Shown piece by piece: positions 23,660 to 32,057 of a stretch of 64,000 nucleotides of DNA. The stretch is taken from the NCBI GenBank assembly GCA_022813675.1, contig CP063375.1:2294334-2358333 (forward strand), read 5' to 3'. A model generated the notes under the pieces. The model worked only from the letters and a program-made list of their open reading frames with translations. It was not told the DNA's origin and ran no database searches. The DNA is from Deferribacteraceae bacterium V6Fe1. GTDB taxonomy: Bacteria > Chrysiogenota > Deferribacteres > Deferribacterales > Deferrivibrionaceae. The position numbers and the translations under genes were made by a program. The stretch's first letter is position 1. Every line of letters begins with the position of its first letter.

Positions 23660-24568
23660 ATGAAAGTATTATTAGTTGCAGAATATAGAGAAAAAGCTCT
23701 TTTGGAAACAATATATGAATTAAATGGATTTGCAAATAGCCTGAATGCTGAAAAAGTTTTCTTTGCAGTGGGCTATGAAAGTAACCTTCCTAAAGTAGCA
23801 GGCAAACTTTACCTTGCCGATGCTGAAAAATATGGAGAGTATAACCCTGGTGTACACAAGGAGCTTATAAAGCAAGTTGTTGAAAAAGAAAATCCTGATT
23901 ATATTGTATTTTCTCACTCTTCATACGGCTGGGATTTAGCTCCAAGAGTAGCAGCTGCATTAAAAGTAGGTCAGCTAACTGAAGTAGTAGCTATCGAAGA
24001 TAATACATTTGTAGTACCAAGCTGTAATGCAAAGCTTAGAAGATTTGTAAGACATACTCCTGGTAAAGCCGTGCTTACAATTCAGGCAGGAGCATTTGCA
24101 CCTGTGGTAGATTCTGCAAGCCCTGAAGTAGAAAAAATTGAAGCCTCTGCTCAGGCAAAATTAGAGTTTGTAGGATATGAAGAAGCTGAAGCTAAATCAG
24201 TAGACTTAACTAAAGCTGAAATTATTGTAACTGCCGGTAGAGGGATAGGTAAACCTGACAATGTACCTGTTATCGAAGAGTTGGCTAAGGCTCTTGGTGG
24301 GGAGCTCGGTGCAAGCCGTCCGGTAGTTGACGCAGGTTGGGTAGACCATTCAAGACAGGTAGGTACAACAGGACAGACTGTTTCTCCAAAGCTTTATGTA
24401 GCTTGCGGTGTATCAGGAGCGATTCAGCACTTGGCAGGTATGAAAAAGTCTGACTATATAATAGCGATTAACACAGATAAAGATGCACCAATTGCTGAAG
24501 TGGCTGATGTGCTTGTAGTTGCTGACGTTATGCAATTTGTACCGGCCTTGACTTCAAAATTAAAATAA
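23660..24568 (+). CDS. etfA: Electron transfer flavoprotein alpha subunit
   Basis: Alpha subunit of ETF, carrying the FAD. The 302-residue protein shows the C-terminal FAD domain: GRGIGKPDNVPVIEELA, GASRPVVDAGWVDHSRQVG, TGQTVSPKLYVACGVSGA, and the closing INTDKDAPI. It is slightly shorter than many EtfA proteins but no core motif is missing. With EtfB it links the dehydrogenase to the membrane oxidoreductase encoded upstream. Confidence 0.95.
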   Translation: MKVLLVAEYREKALLETIYELNGFANSLNAEKVFFAVGYESNLPKVAGKLYLADAEKYGEYNPGVHKELIKQVVEKENPDYIVFSHSSYGWDLAPRVAAALKVGQLTEVVAIEDNTFVVPSCNAKLRRFVRHTPGKAVLTIQAGAFAPVVDSASPEVEKIEASAQAKLEFVGYEEAEAKSVDLTKAEIIVTAGRGIGKPDNVPVIEELAKALGGELGASRPVVDAGWVDHSRQVGTTGQTVSPKLYVACGVSGAIQHLAGMKKSDYIIAINTDKDAPIAEVADVLVVADVMQFVPALTSKLK

Positions 24569-24578
24569 GGAAAACAAG

Positions 24579-24881
24579 ATGCTTGAAAATATATTAAAGG
24601 AAGCTACAGAAAAGTATACTCCAATGGACAAGGAGTATACTTTTTACTTCGTGTTTGATGACGACAAAAAATATACTATTTTCGCCAAAAACGATGGTTT
24701 AACTGTCGAAGAAGGTAAAAAAGTTGAAGATGCCAATTGCGTATGCAAGATGACATCTGAGCTTTTTGAAAAAGTGTGGTATGAAAATTATAAGCCGGGG
24801 ATGAAAGAAATTTTCTCCGGCACATTAAAGACAAACAACCCTGAGCTTTTACAAAAATTCTTAAAAGCTTGTGGCAAATAG
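24579..24881 (+). CDS. SCP2 sterol/lipid-binding domain protein
   Basis: Small cytoplasmic protein of 100 residues that fits a single SCP-2-like lipid-binding domain: alternating strands in the first half (YFVFDDDKKYTIF, ANCVCKMTSELFEKV) and the characteristic GTLKTNNPELLQKFLKACGK end. In other organisms this domain binds acyl-CoA or lipids, so here it may present or buffer acyl-CoA substrates. It lies 10 bases after etfA and 8 bases before the next gene start, within the operon. Confidence 0.75.
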   Translation: MLENILKEATEKYTPMDKEYTFYFVFDDDKKYTIFAKNDGLTVEEGKKVEDANCVCKMTSELFEKVWYENYKPGMKEIFSGTLKTNNPELLQKFLKACGK

Positions 24882-24889
24882 GAGAAATT

Positions 24890-25861
24890 ATGTTTAAAAC
24901 AGTTTTAACAGAAAGACTAAATATACAATACCCCATCATACAGGGCGGTATGATGTGGATTTCAAGAGCTGAGCTTGTGTCAAGCGTATCTAATGCCGGC
25001 GGGCTTGGAATTATCACCGCTCTTTCTTTTGATACCCCTGAAAAATTGGCTGGAGAAATCGATAAAACAAAAAAATTAACTGACAAGCCTTTTGGCGTTA
25101 ATTTAACTTTTTTACCAACATTAAGGCCGATTAATTATGACGCTTACATTGATGTAATAATTGAAAAAGGGATAAAAATAATTGAAACTGCCGGAAGAAA
25201 TCCGGAAAATTACATGCAAAAATTTAAAGACAACGGTATTACAGTTATTCACAAATGTACATCGGTAAGACATGCACTTAAGGCAGAAAAAATCGGATGT
25301 GACTTTGTAAGTATTGACGGATTTGAATGTGCCGGACACCCCGGTGAAGACGATGTAACAAGCCTAATTCTTATCCCAAGAGCAAAAGATGAGCTTAAAA
25401 TACCAATAATCGCTTCAGGCGGTTTTGCTGACGGTAGAGGGCTTGTAGCAGCACTTGCACTTGGTGCTGAAGGGATTAATTTAGGCACAAGATTCGTGGG
25501 CACTGTTGAAGCTCCTGTCCATGAAAATATTAAGAAAAGACTTCTTGAAGCAAAAGAAACTGACACTATGCTTGTAGAAAGAAGCCTTAAAAATACTGTA
25601 AGAGTATTAAGAAATGCTCACGCGGAAAAAATATTGGAAATGGAAAATAATGGAGCTACTTTACAAGAATTAGCACCACTTCTCAGTGGTTTAAGGGGGC
25701 TAAAAGCTATTCAAACAGGTGAGACAGAAGATTCACTCTTTGCCTGTGGACAAGCGGTGGGCCTTGTGTATGACATCCCTACAGTTGGCGAGCTTGTTTC
25801 AAGAATCGTCAAAGAAGCAAAAGAGATAGTTGAAAACAGATTAAAAAATATTGTTTCATAA
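24890..25861 (+). CDS. Nitronate monooxygenase-like FMN protein
   Basis: FMN-dependent TIM-barrel protein of the nitronate monooxygenase / 2-nitropropane dioxygenase group, 323 residues. ATG 24890 has GGAG 5 bases upstream; an earlier in-frame start overlaps the SCP2 gene. Visible motifs: YPIIQGGMMWIS at the N-terminus, NAGGLGIITA, DGFECAGHPGEDD, and IASGGFADGRG with ALGAEGINLGTRF for phosphate binding. Members also include FabK-type enoyl reductases, so nitronate oxidation is not assured. Being last in an acyl-CoA oxidation operon argues for an acyl-CoA-related redox role, which is inference. Confidence 0.82.
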   Translation: MFKTVLTERLNIQYPIIQGGMMWISRAELVSSVSNAGGLGIITALSFDTPEKLAGEIDKTKKLTDKPFGVNLTFLPTLRPINYDAYIDVIIEKGIKIIETAGRNPENYMQKFKDNGITVIHKCTSVRHALKAEKIGCDFVSIDGFECAGHPGEDDVTSLILIPRAKDELKIPIIASGGFADGRGLVAALALGAEGINLGTRFVGTVEAPVHENIKKRLLEAKETDTMLVERSLKNTVRVLRNAHAEKILEMENNGATLQELAPLLSGLRGLKAIQTGETEDSLFACGQAVGLVYDIPTVGELVSRIVKEAKEIVENRLKNIVS

Positions 25862-25876
25862 TATAAGACGTTTTAC

Positions 25877-25900
25877 GGGGAGCTTATGCTCCCCTTCTTT
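25877..25900 (+). terminator. Terminator of acyl-CoA oxidation operon
   Basis: GGGGAGC (25877-25883), loop TTAT, GCTCCCC (25888-25894), then TTCTTTTATT. The complement of the bioC stop codon (25884-25886) forms the loop, so the two convergent operons end inside the same structure. Confidence 0.85.
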
Positions 25901-26633
25901 TATTACCTATAAAATACCCTATCTTATATGTAACAGGAATTTTGTTATCCATAGAAAACATCTTTGTATAGTAATCAATAAAAGAAAAAAGCCTTTTTTT
26001 CCCTATATTTTTATCCGCTCTGACCGTTGCACCTGTTGATTTATGCTGCTTTAAAAACTCCAAAACATTATCATACCACAATATATATTCTCTTTCATAA
26101 TAATAAGTTACGTCAAAATTACATTCATAACAATTTGTTAAGTAATAATCTATCGTTTTCATATCCAAAACTTTTCCAAAGCCGGTAAGTTTATTAACTT
26201 CACCCATTTCACTGAAAGTGCCCTTCAAAAACACATTAAAACCTAATTGACAACGTGTTGTCCCTACTCTATCCACTTCCTCTAAAAGTCTTTTTATATC
26301 TTCAATCCACTGAAAAGTTGATGAAGAAACTACCGTATCAAAAATATTATTTTTAAAAGGCAGGTGTAATATGTCCCCTTGCACCTTATTAACTTCTTGA
26401 TTTAGCTTTATAAAATTATAAGCCAAGTCAACACAGGTTAAAATATTACAATTAAAGTTCTGCTTTAAAAGAGTTGTGAAAATACCGCTGCCCGCCCCAA
26501 GCTCCAATATATTTACACAATTATTTTTGAAACTAACATCTAAAATATTCAAAAGCTCTTTAGCAACCACATGTTGTATTTTAGCATATTTTTCGTAATC
26601 CAAAGCCCTTTTGTCAAAACTACAAGCCTGCAT
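25884..26633 (-). CDS. bioC: Malonyl-ACP O-methyltransferase (BioC-like)
   Basis: SAM-dependent methyltransferase expected to methylate malonyl-ACP and so prime pimelate synthesis. With the start at ATG 26633 the protein (249 residues) begins MQACSFDKRALDYEKYAKIQ, the family's typical FdkrA-x-Y-x-xyA-x-iQ opening; a TTG at 26657 would add 8 residues deeper into the previous gene. The SAM motif ILELGAGSGIFT is near residue 43, and DTVVSSSTFQWIED is the BioC-like motif further on. It is the last gene of the biotin operon, overlapping the esterase gene by 14 bases. Confidence 0.88.
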   Translation of the reverse strand: MQACSFDKRALDYEKYAKIQHVVAKELLNILDVSFKNNCVNILELGAGSGIFTTLLKQNFNCNILTCVDLAYNFIKLNQEVNKVQGDILHLPFKNNIFDTVVSSSTFQWIEDIKRLLEEVDRVGTTRCQLGFNVFLKGTFSEMGEVNKLTGFGKVLDMKTIDYYLTNCYECNFDVTYYYEREYILWYDNVLEFLKQHKSTGATVRADKNIGKKRLFSFIDYYTKMFSMDNKIPVTYKIGYFIGNKRRGA

Positions 26634-27210
26634 ACTTAATAATAACCTTTTCGTCAATAAAATGAGGCTGGCAAAGCTCTATAAATCTTGCATTTTCAAA
26701 CAGATTTAAGACAGTATCTATCTCTTTTCTTTTGACTATTTTATCCTCGTTACCATACAGAATATTTATTTTAACTGAATTACACCCTTTATCCACTTTT
26801 GAGTGTTTCAAAAACTCAAGCCCTGTTTCTAATTTAAAAATATCTTCAAGGTTTAATTTTATTTTACCCCTAAATCCGCATTTTAAGTAAAAACTTTCCA
26901 TTGTGCCTAAAAAGTCAGTATTTAGGCTTTTTATCATTATATCTAATGCCTTTTTACTAAAAGAATTGGTAAAATCACTAAAGGGTGCAACTAAAATTAC
27001 TTTTTTCCACCTATCAATATATCTCCAGACTGCCTTAGATAAAATATGTGCTCCTGTTGACCATCCGACAATAATATCACCGCCTGCAGAAATTGTGTCT
27101 TCGATATATTTATCACTGTGTATAAATGGGATGCAGAAATTTGTCACTTTAGGAATATGCTCAAACATTGCCGGGTAACCGCCCCACCCTGAAATAAAGA
27201 CATTCTTCAT
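26620..27210 (-). CDS. Short alpha/beta hydrolase in biotin operon (BioH/BioG-like pimeloyl-ACP methyl esterase)
   Basis: Alpha/beta-hydrolase of 196 residues. It begins VFISGWGGYPAMFEHI, has a nucleophile elbow GWSTGA (Ser near residue 51), a likely acid Asp in LYGNEDKIV near 153, and a candidate catalytic His in CQPHFID near 182. It lies between bioF and bioC, where BioH, BioG or BioK-type esterases that release pimeloyl-ACP from its methyl ester are found. I infer that role. Which esterase subfamily it belongs to is unclear, so no symbol is given. It overlaps bioF by 4 bases. Confidence 0.78.
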   Translation of the reverse strand: MKNVFISGWGGYPAMFEHIPKVTNFCIPFIHSDKYIEDTISAGGDIIVGWSTGAHILSKAVWRYIDRWKKVILVAPFSDFTNSFSKKALDIMIKSLNTDFLGTMESFYLKCGFRGKIKLNLEDIFKLETGLEFLKHSKVDKGCNSVKINILYGNEDKIVKRKEIDTVLNLFENARFIELCQPHFIDEKVIIKYAGL

Positions 27211-28355
27211 AAAGTATTTACCAAAGAGTCCGCTATTTTATAAATATCAGATAAATCAAAATCAGCTCTTAAACTCACCCTAAGCCTTGGAGTTGTAACA
27301 GTCGGCCTTCTGGCAACAGCCACATAGATACCTAACTTAAGGAGTTTATTCTGAGCCTGTAATGCCTTGTTATTATCACTTACAACTATCGGAAAAATCT
27401 GACTCATAGAGTTTAAAAAATCTATCTTTTTTTCTTGAAGTAATTTTCTGAATATTTCACAATATGTTATAAGTTTACCGCCATATTGTTCGAAATTTTC
27501 TTTCAGCAACTCAATAGCTTTTAGATTGCCTCCAACTATTGACGGGGGGAGTGAAGTAGTATAAATAAATCCCCGCCCCTTATTTATCAGATATTCAACC
27601 AGCTCACTCTTTGCACAAATATATGCACCAAATCCACCTAAAGCCTTGCTGAATGTTCCCATATTGATATCTATATCTTTTTCAACCTCATATTCATGCG
27701 CTAATCCCCTACCTTTGCCAAATAAACCAGTCCCATGGGCTTCATCAATTACTAATAAAAATCTGTAACTTGCCTTTAAATTTACAATTTCTCTTAACCT
27801 TACTCTATCACCATCCATACTAAAAATTGTATCAGTAATCACAATTTTTTCTGGAAATGCTGAGTATTTTTTTAACAGCTCTTCGAGATGAGATACATCG
27901 TTATGGCGATAACGCACCATTTTTGCCCCACTTAAGCGTATCCCGTCATAAATGCTTGCGTGGTTTAGTTTATCCGTAAAAATAATCGTATCGGGAGTTG
28001 CTAATGTGCTTACAATCAATAAATTTGCAATATAGCCGCTATTAACAATAAGACACGATTCATAACCTTTAAAATCAGCTAACTCTTTTTCAAGTCTATT
28101 ATAAATATTATAGTTTCCTGACACTACTCTTGAGCCGCCGGAAGAATTTCCATAATCTTTTATGGCATCTAATGCTGCTAACTTTATCTCTTCGTTTTGA
28201 GAAAATCCTAGATAATCGTTACTGGCACAGTTAAGAGCACAAATATTATTTACAATTATATTTTTGCCACACTGTCTTTGAATTTCAGGTATTTTTCTAT
28301 AAAGACCTTCACTTTTAATAGTTTCAAGCTCTTTTGCTATATCAAAGTATTTCAT
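27207..28355 (-). CDS. bioF: 8-amino-7-oxononanoate synthase
   Basis: PLP enzyme joining pimeloyl-ACP/CoA and alanine to form KAPA. The 382-residue protein has the PLP lysine Lys237 in MGTFSKALGGFG, DEAHGTGLFG near 204, and NDYLGFSQN near 46, all characteristic of alpha-oxoamine synthases. Its ATG overlaps the last base of the bioB stop (TAATG), and it overlaps the esterase gene by 4 bases, suggesting translational coupling throughout the operon. Confidence 0.96.
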   Translation of the reverse strand: MKYFDIAKELETIKSEGLYRKIPEIQRQCGKNIIVNNICALNCASNDYLGFSQNEEIKLAALDAIKDYGNSSGGSRVVSGNYNIYNRLEKELADFKGYESCLIVNSGYIANLLIVSTLATPDTIIFTDKLNHASIYDGIRLSGAKMVRYRHNDVSHLEELLKKYSAFPEKIVITDTIFSMDGDRVRLREIVNLKASYRFLLVIDEAHGTGLFGKGRGLAHEYEVEKDIDINMGTFSKALGGFGAYICAKSELVEYLINKGRGFIYTTSLPPSIVGGNLKAIELLKENFEQYGGKLITYCEIFRKLLQEKKIDFLNSMSQIFPIVVSDNNKALQAQNKLLKLGIYVAVARRPTVTTPRLRVSLRADFDLSDIYKIADSLVNTL

Positions 28356-29317
28356 TAAAATACCTTGTAACCATTCTTTTTTATCATCTCCAAATCTTCA
28401 TCATACCGCCTCCCCTTCATAGTAAGGTAATCACCCGTCATGATTCCACTTGCACCGGCGTCAAATACTTTTTCATGATGATAAGACAAATTTTCAACCC
28501 TGCCACCACAGATAATCACCTCTTTATCCGGAAAATAAAACCTGAAAAAAGCTATTATTTTTAAACATTTTTCAGGAGTAAGCAGTTTGTAGTCCTGCAT
28601 CGGCGTACCTTTTATTGGATTTAAAAAGTTAATAGGGATAGCATCTACATCAAGCTCTTTTAAAACTTCTGCTAACTCTAAAATATCACTATCAGACTCC
28701 CCCATACCAAAAATGCCACCGCAACAAACACTAAAGCCCATCTCTTTAGCCTTTTTAACTGTATTTATCCTTTCTTCATAAGTGTGTGTTGTGCATATAT
28801 TGTTATAAAAACTTCTCGAAGTCTCAAGGTTATGATGATATCGGGAAATACCCGACTCTTTCAACATTTTAAGTTCATCTTCACTCAATATCCCAAGAGA
28901 TGCACAAAAATTTTTATTTGTATCTGTATCTTCAATAGTTTTAGTCAACTTTTTGACCTCTTGTTTAAGCAATTTTTTCCCTGAAGATACGAAAGATAAT
29001 CGGTGAATTTCATTATCTATGTTATTGTAAATAAACTTATATATTATTTCATCCTCAACAAATGGATACTTAACTATATCCGAATTGTAATGTATCGATT
29101 GACCACAATATTTACAGTCTTCCGAGCATGCACCCGATTTTGTATTTAATATGCTACACAAGTGAACAGTATCTTTAAAAAAATGTTTCCTTATTTTTGA
29201 TGCTCCTTTTATAACAGCCTCATAATCTTCCGCATTAAGAATTGATAAAAGCTCATTATCTGCAAGCAGTTCTCCGTTTAAAACCTTTTCTGACAATTTT
29301 TCAAATCTGTTCATCAA
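28355..29317 (-). CDS. bioB: Biotin synthase
   Basis: Radical-SAM enzyme inserting sulfur into dethiobiotin. Cys64, Cys68 and Cys71 (GACSEDCKYCGQS) bind the catalytic 4Fe-4S cluster. Cysteines in the later CCGGIFGMGES region and the ICGGR segment fit the second auxiliary cluster environment. Length 320 residues is normal. The start overlaps the bioD end by 17 bases, so coupling is likely. Confidence 0.96.
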   Translation of the reverse strand: MMNRFEKLSEKVLNGELLADNELLSILNAEDYEAVIKGASKIRKHFFKDTVHLCSILNTKSGACSEDCKYCGQSIHYNSDIVKYPFVEDEIIYKFIYNNIDNEIHRLSFVSSGKKLLKQEVKKLTKTIEDTDTNKNFCASLGILSEDELKMLKESGISRYHHNLETSRSFYNNICTTHTYEERINTVKKAKEMGFSVCCGGIFGMGESDSDILELAEVLKELDVDAIPINFLNPIKGTPMQDYKLLTPEKCLKIIAFFRFYFPDKEVIICGGRVENLSYHHEKVFDAGASGIMTGDYLTMKGRRYDEDLEMIKKNGYKVF

Positions 29318-29936
29318 ATATTCTCCTTATTTCCTCATCACTTGGAAACTTTTTCATCACCGGAACACGCAAAACAGGTAACTGTGTCATTTCGCAAATA
29401 GTAGCATAGTTGTAGCTTTCAGGGTTATATCTATTTAGAACGATAAAAGATACCTTACAGTTATATGCAACAAGGGAATTTAAAGTAAGTAAAGTATGAT
29501 TTATCGTACCTAGAGTATCCTCTGCCACAACTATTGTCGGTAATGAAATTCTTTTTATAATATCTATCATGTAAAGTTTTTTTCCAATTGGAACAAATAC
29601 ACCACCTGCTCCTTCTACTACTATTTTTTTATCCAAAGAATCGGGAAGAGTAATCCTGTTTAGGTCAATATTAACATTTGCTTTCTCAGCTGCATAGTGA
29701 GGTGATACCGGCTCTTTAAAATGATATTTCTCTTCAATAAAATGGCTTTCATCTAAACATGTATTCTCCTTCACAATGTCCCTATCCTTTTCGCCGGTTT
29801 GAATAGGCTTGAAATATACGCCCTTTGTATATTTCAGTAAAATAGATGAAAAAAATGTTTTACCTATATCTGTATTTGTTCCAGTGACAAAGAAACCTTT
29901 TGAATCCTCAATTACTTCTTTGAAAATTCTTCCCAT
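29301..29936 (-). CDS. bioD: Dethiobiotin synthetase
   Basis: ATP-dependent carboxylase closing the ureido ring of dethiobiotin. The P-loop GTNTDIGKTFFSSIL begins near residue 19, followed by YFKPIQTGEKD, and EGAGGVFVPI near residue 106. The start at 29936 is chosen because the protein then begins MGRIFKEVIEDSKGFFVTG, close to the family N-terminus. A GTG at 29960 would add 8 residues. No strong Shine-Dalgarno is visible and the start overlaps bioA by 25 bases. Confidence 0.92.
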   Translation of the reverse strand: MGRIFKEVIEDSKGFFVTGTNTDIGKTFFSSILLKYTKGVYFKPIQTGEKDRDIVKENTCLDESHFIEEKYHFKEPVSPHYAAEKANVNIDLNRITLPDSLDKKIVVEGAGGVFVPIGKKLYMIDIIKRISLPTIVVAEDTLGTINHTLLTLNSLVAYNCKVSFIVLNRYNPESYNYATICEMTQLPVLRVPVMKKFPSDEEIRRIFDEQI

Positions 29937-31204
29937 ATTGACTCTAATGCCGCCTTGCACAATTTTTTAAGAGAATCCTCACAAATAATGTATGGTGGCA
30001 TAATATACACAAGATTTTTAAATGGCCTAACCCATACTCCTCGTTGCACAAATTTGGGGGTAATTGTCCTTAAATTAATGTACTCTTTTAATTCAATAAC
30101 CCCTATACTACCTAACACCCTTACATCTTTAACAAAATCAAATTCTTTAGCTTCAAAGAAATATTTTTTCATCGTATTCTGCAAAAATGACATTACTTTT
30201 TGAGTATCATAGCTTTTAAGCAAAGTAACGCTTGCATTGGCACATTCACATGCAAGTGGATTAGCCATAAATGTGGGACCATGCATAAAGGCTCCGGGGC
30301 CACTTTCTGAACAAACAACATCAATAACTTTTTGAGTAGTGCCGACAGCTGCAAAGCTCATATACCCGCCTGTAATTGCCTTGCCAAGACAGATAATATC
30401 CGGAATAATGTTAGAATGCTCGAATGCAAACATTTTCCCTGTCCTACCAAAACCGGTTGCTACCTCATCAAATATCAGCAAAATAGAATATCTATCACAT
30501 AACTCTCTAAGTTTATTAAGAAATTCTGGATGGTATAACCACATGCCACCTGCACCCTGAACAATAGGCTCAATTATTACAGCAGCAATCTCATCACTGT
30601 GCTTCTCCAAAATTTCTTCTACTTGCAAGTGATCATTTTCATAAATATCATCAAATTTTGACTTAGGCCTTGGAGCAAAAATGTTCTTATGCAATACATT
30701 AGCAAACTCTTTGTGCATACTATTTATCGGGTCGCACAAAGACATTGCCATAAAAGTATCCCCATGATATGCACCGCAAAATGATAAAATCTTACTTTTA
30801 TGTTTATTTCCTTGAGCCATATGATACTGAAAAGCCATTTTAACAGCTACTTCCACAGAAACAGAGCCTGAATCACAAAAGAAAAACTTATCAAAATGAC
30901 AACTTGATATTTTATAAAGATTTTCTGCCAGTTTTACGGCAGGCTCATGTGTTAGACCACCAAACATAACATGAGAAATCTTATCTATCTGACTTTTCAA
31001 AGCGTCATTAATATACTTATTATTGTAGCCATGAATAACACTCCACCATGATGACATTCCGTCTATAAGTATTGTCCCATCAGTAAGGTATAAAAACTCT
31101 TTATCTCCACCTTTTACAGGCAGCACGTCAATGGGATTTACCGAAGAATCATAAGGATGAAGTAAAAATCTCCTGTCTTTTTCTATAATCTCACTAAAAT
31201 TCAT
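29912..31204 (-). CDS. bioA: Adenosylmethionine-8-amino-7-oxononanoate aminotransferase
   Basis: PLP transaminase using SAM to convert KAPA to DAPA. The 430-residue protein has the PLP lysine Lys275 in CLGKAITGGY, SSWWSVIHGYN near residue 51, the GSVSVEVAVKMA cofactor-phosphate region, FCGAYHGDT near 142 and FDEVATGFGRTG near 245. First gene of the biotin operon. There is no clear Shine-Dalgarno before the ATG, and the best promoter places the transcript start near the ATG, so it may be leaderless. Confidence 0.96.
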   Translation of the reverse strand: MNFSEIIEKDRRFLLHPYDSSVNPIDVLPVKGGDKEFLYLTDGTILIDGMSSWWSVIHGYNNKYINDALKSQIDKISHVMFGGLTHEPAVKLAENLYKISSCHFDKFFFCDSGSVSVEVAVKMAFQYHMAQGNKHKSKILSFCGAYHGDTFMAMSLCDPINSMHKEFANVLHKNIFAPRPKSKFDDIYENDHLQVEEILEKHSDEIAAVIIEPIVQGAGGMWLYHPEFLNKLRELCDRYSILLIFDEVATGFGRTGKMFAFEHSNIIPDIICLGKAITGGYMSFAAVGTTQKVIDVVCSESGPGAFMHGPTFMANPLACECANASVTLLKSYDTQKVMSFLQNTMKKYFFEAKEFDFVKDVRVLGSIGVIELKEYINLRTITPKFVQRGVWVRPFKNLVYIMPPYIICEDSLKKLCKAALESIWEEFSKK

Positions 31205-31210
31205 GGAGAT

Positions 31211-31239
31211 TAAATATTATAAACTACCACATTTGTCAA
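31211..31239 (-). promoter_or_regulatory. Candidate bio operon promoter
   Basis: Minus strand TTGACA (31239-31234), 17-base spacer, TATTTA (31216-31211). The -35 lies in one arm of the BirA operator. Transcription would begin around the bioA ATG. TATAAT at 31221-31216 is better as a -10 but is only 12 bases away from this -35. Confidence 0.4.
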
Positions 31240-31264
31240 CCTGATATAAAAAATGGTTAACAAA
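31232..31264. promoter_or_regulatory. BirA-type biotin operator
   Basis: Inverted repeat TTTGTCAACC (31232-31241) and GGTTAACAAA (31255-31264) with a 13-base centre, located between the divergent bioA and birA-like genes. It closely matches the known BirA operator pattern TTGTNAACC...GGTTNACAA. The position lets one bound regulator control both directions. Confidence 0.85.
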
Positions 31265-31271
31265 TATTGTT

Positions 31272-31299
31272 TTGAAAAATAATATTTTATCTGTATAAT
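31272..31299 (+). promoter_or_regulatory. Candidate promoter of birA-like gene
   Basis: TTGAAA (31272-31277), 16-base spacer, TATAAT (31294-31299). The ATG at 31305 is 6 bases after the -10, so the mRNA would start at or next to the start codon. No Shine-Dalgarno is present. Confidence 0.55.
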
Positions 31300-31304
31300 T
31301 AGTT

Positions 31305-32057
31305 ATGTTTAACAAAAATGAGTTAGAAGTAATAAAACTGTTATCCTTAAATGATTGGGTTTCAGGTGAAAAAATTGCTGAAGAATTAAATATTAGCCGT
31401 ACTGCAGTATGGAAGTGTATAAAAAAATTATCTAACTTTGGATATGAAATAATCTCTGTTCGAAAAAAGGGGTATCAACTATTAACTCAAAGTAAGCTGC
31501 ACCCTGTAGTATGCATGTTGGAAAATATTTCGACATGTTTTGGCAAGATACAATACTTCAAAGAAATAGACTCTACACAAAAAGAAACTCTTCGAAAAAT
31601 ATATGAATCTAAACATAATATTTTGATTTTAACAGACAGACAAACAGAGGGCAGAGGAAAGGAAAATTCAAAATGGCCTTCACCTGAAGGTGGACTCTAT
31701 TTTTCTATTGGGTTATTGCCGCAATATATGAAACAAAAAGATTTAAATACAATTATAGATATTGCAAAGCAAGGTATTAAAAGTAGTTTAGCAAAGTATG
31801 GCATAGAAACAGAAATTTTGGACAATAGTTTTCTCATTAATGGGAAAAAAATCGGGGGTTTGCTTGAAGAGCATTTTTGTGAAGGGGAGAAGCTAATATT
31901 TATAGTTATCGGAATAGGCTTATACATTTCAGCCGAAGCCGGCAACGTTACTACCATTTCTGAAGTTACAGGTAAAACAATCGACAGATGGGAGCTCTTA
32001 GCAAATTTTCTCGAGCTATTTTGTAAAAAAGTCAAGCATTCAAAAGGGTTGCTCTAG
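31305..32057 (+). CDS. birA: BirA-like biotin operon repressor with eroded ligase motifs
   Basis: 250-residue protein with an N-terminal winged helix (GEKIAEELNISRTAVWKCIK, residues 21-40) and a central BPL/LplA-like domain. Bifunctional BirA proteins are about 320 residues; here the C-terminal beta-barrel domain is absent or cut short. Ligase motifs are altered: GRGRxGR appears as GRGKENSKW (117-125), the KWPND region reads ILDNS (171-175), and GIGxN reads GIGLY. KKIGGLLEE is retained. The divergent bio operon and operator make a repressor role very likely. Biotin-protein ligase activity is doubtful, and another ligase may exist elsewhere. The 3' end overlaps corA by 26 bases. Confidence 0.8.
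   Translation: MFNKNELEVIKLLSLNDWVSGEKIAEELNISRTAVWKCIKKLSNFGYEIISVRKKGYQLLTQSKLHPVVCMLENISTCFGKIQYFKEIDSTQKETLRKIYESKHNILILTDRQTEGRGKENSKWPSPEGGLYFSIGLLPQYMKQKDLNTIIDIAKQGIKSSLAKYGIETEILDNSFLINGKKIGGLLEEHFCEGEKLIFIVIGIGLYISAEAGNVTTISEVTGKTIDRWELLANFLELFCKKVKHSKGLL

Noticed and set aside
31205..31304. A biotin riboswitch-like RNA between bioA and the birA-like gene
   Set aside because: The space is only 100 bases and is filled by the BirA operator and promoters; no stable RNA fold or leader is apparent.
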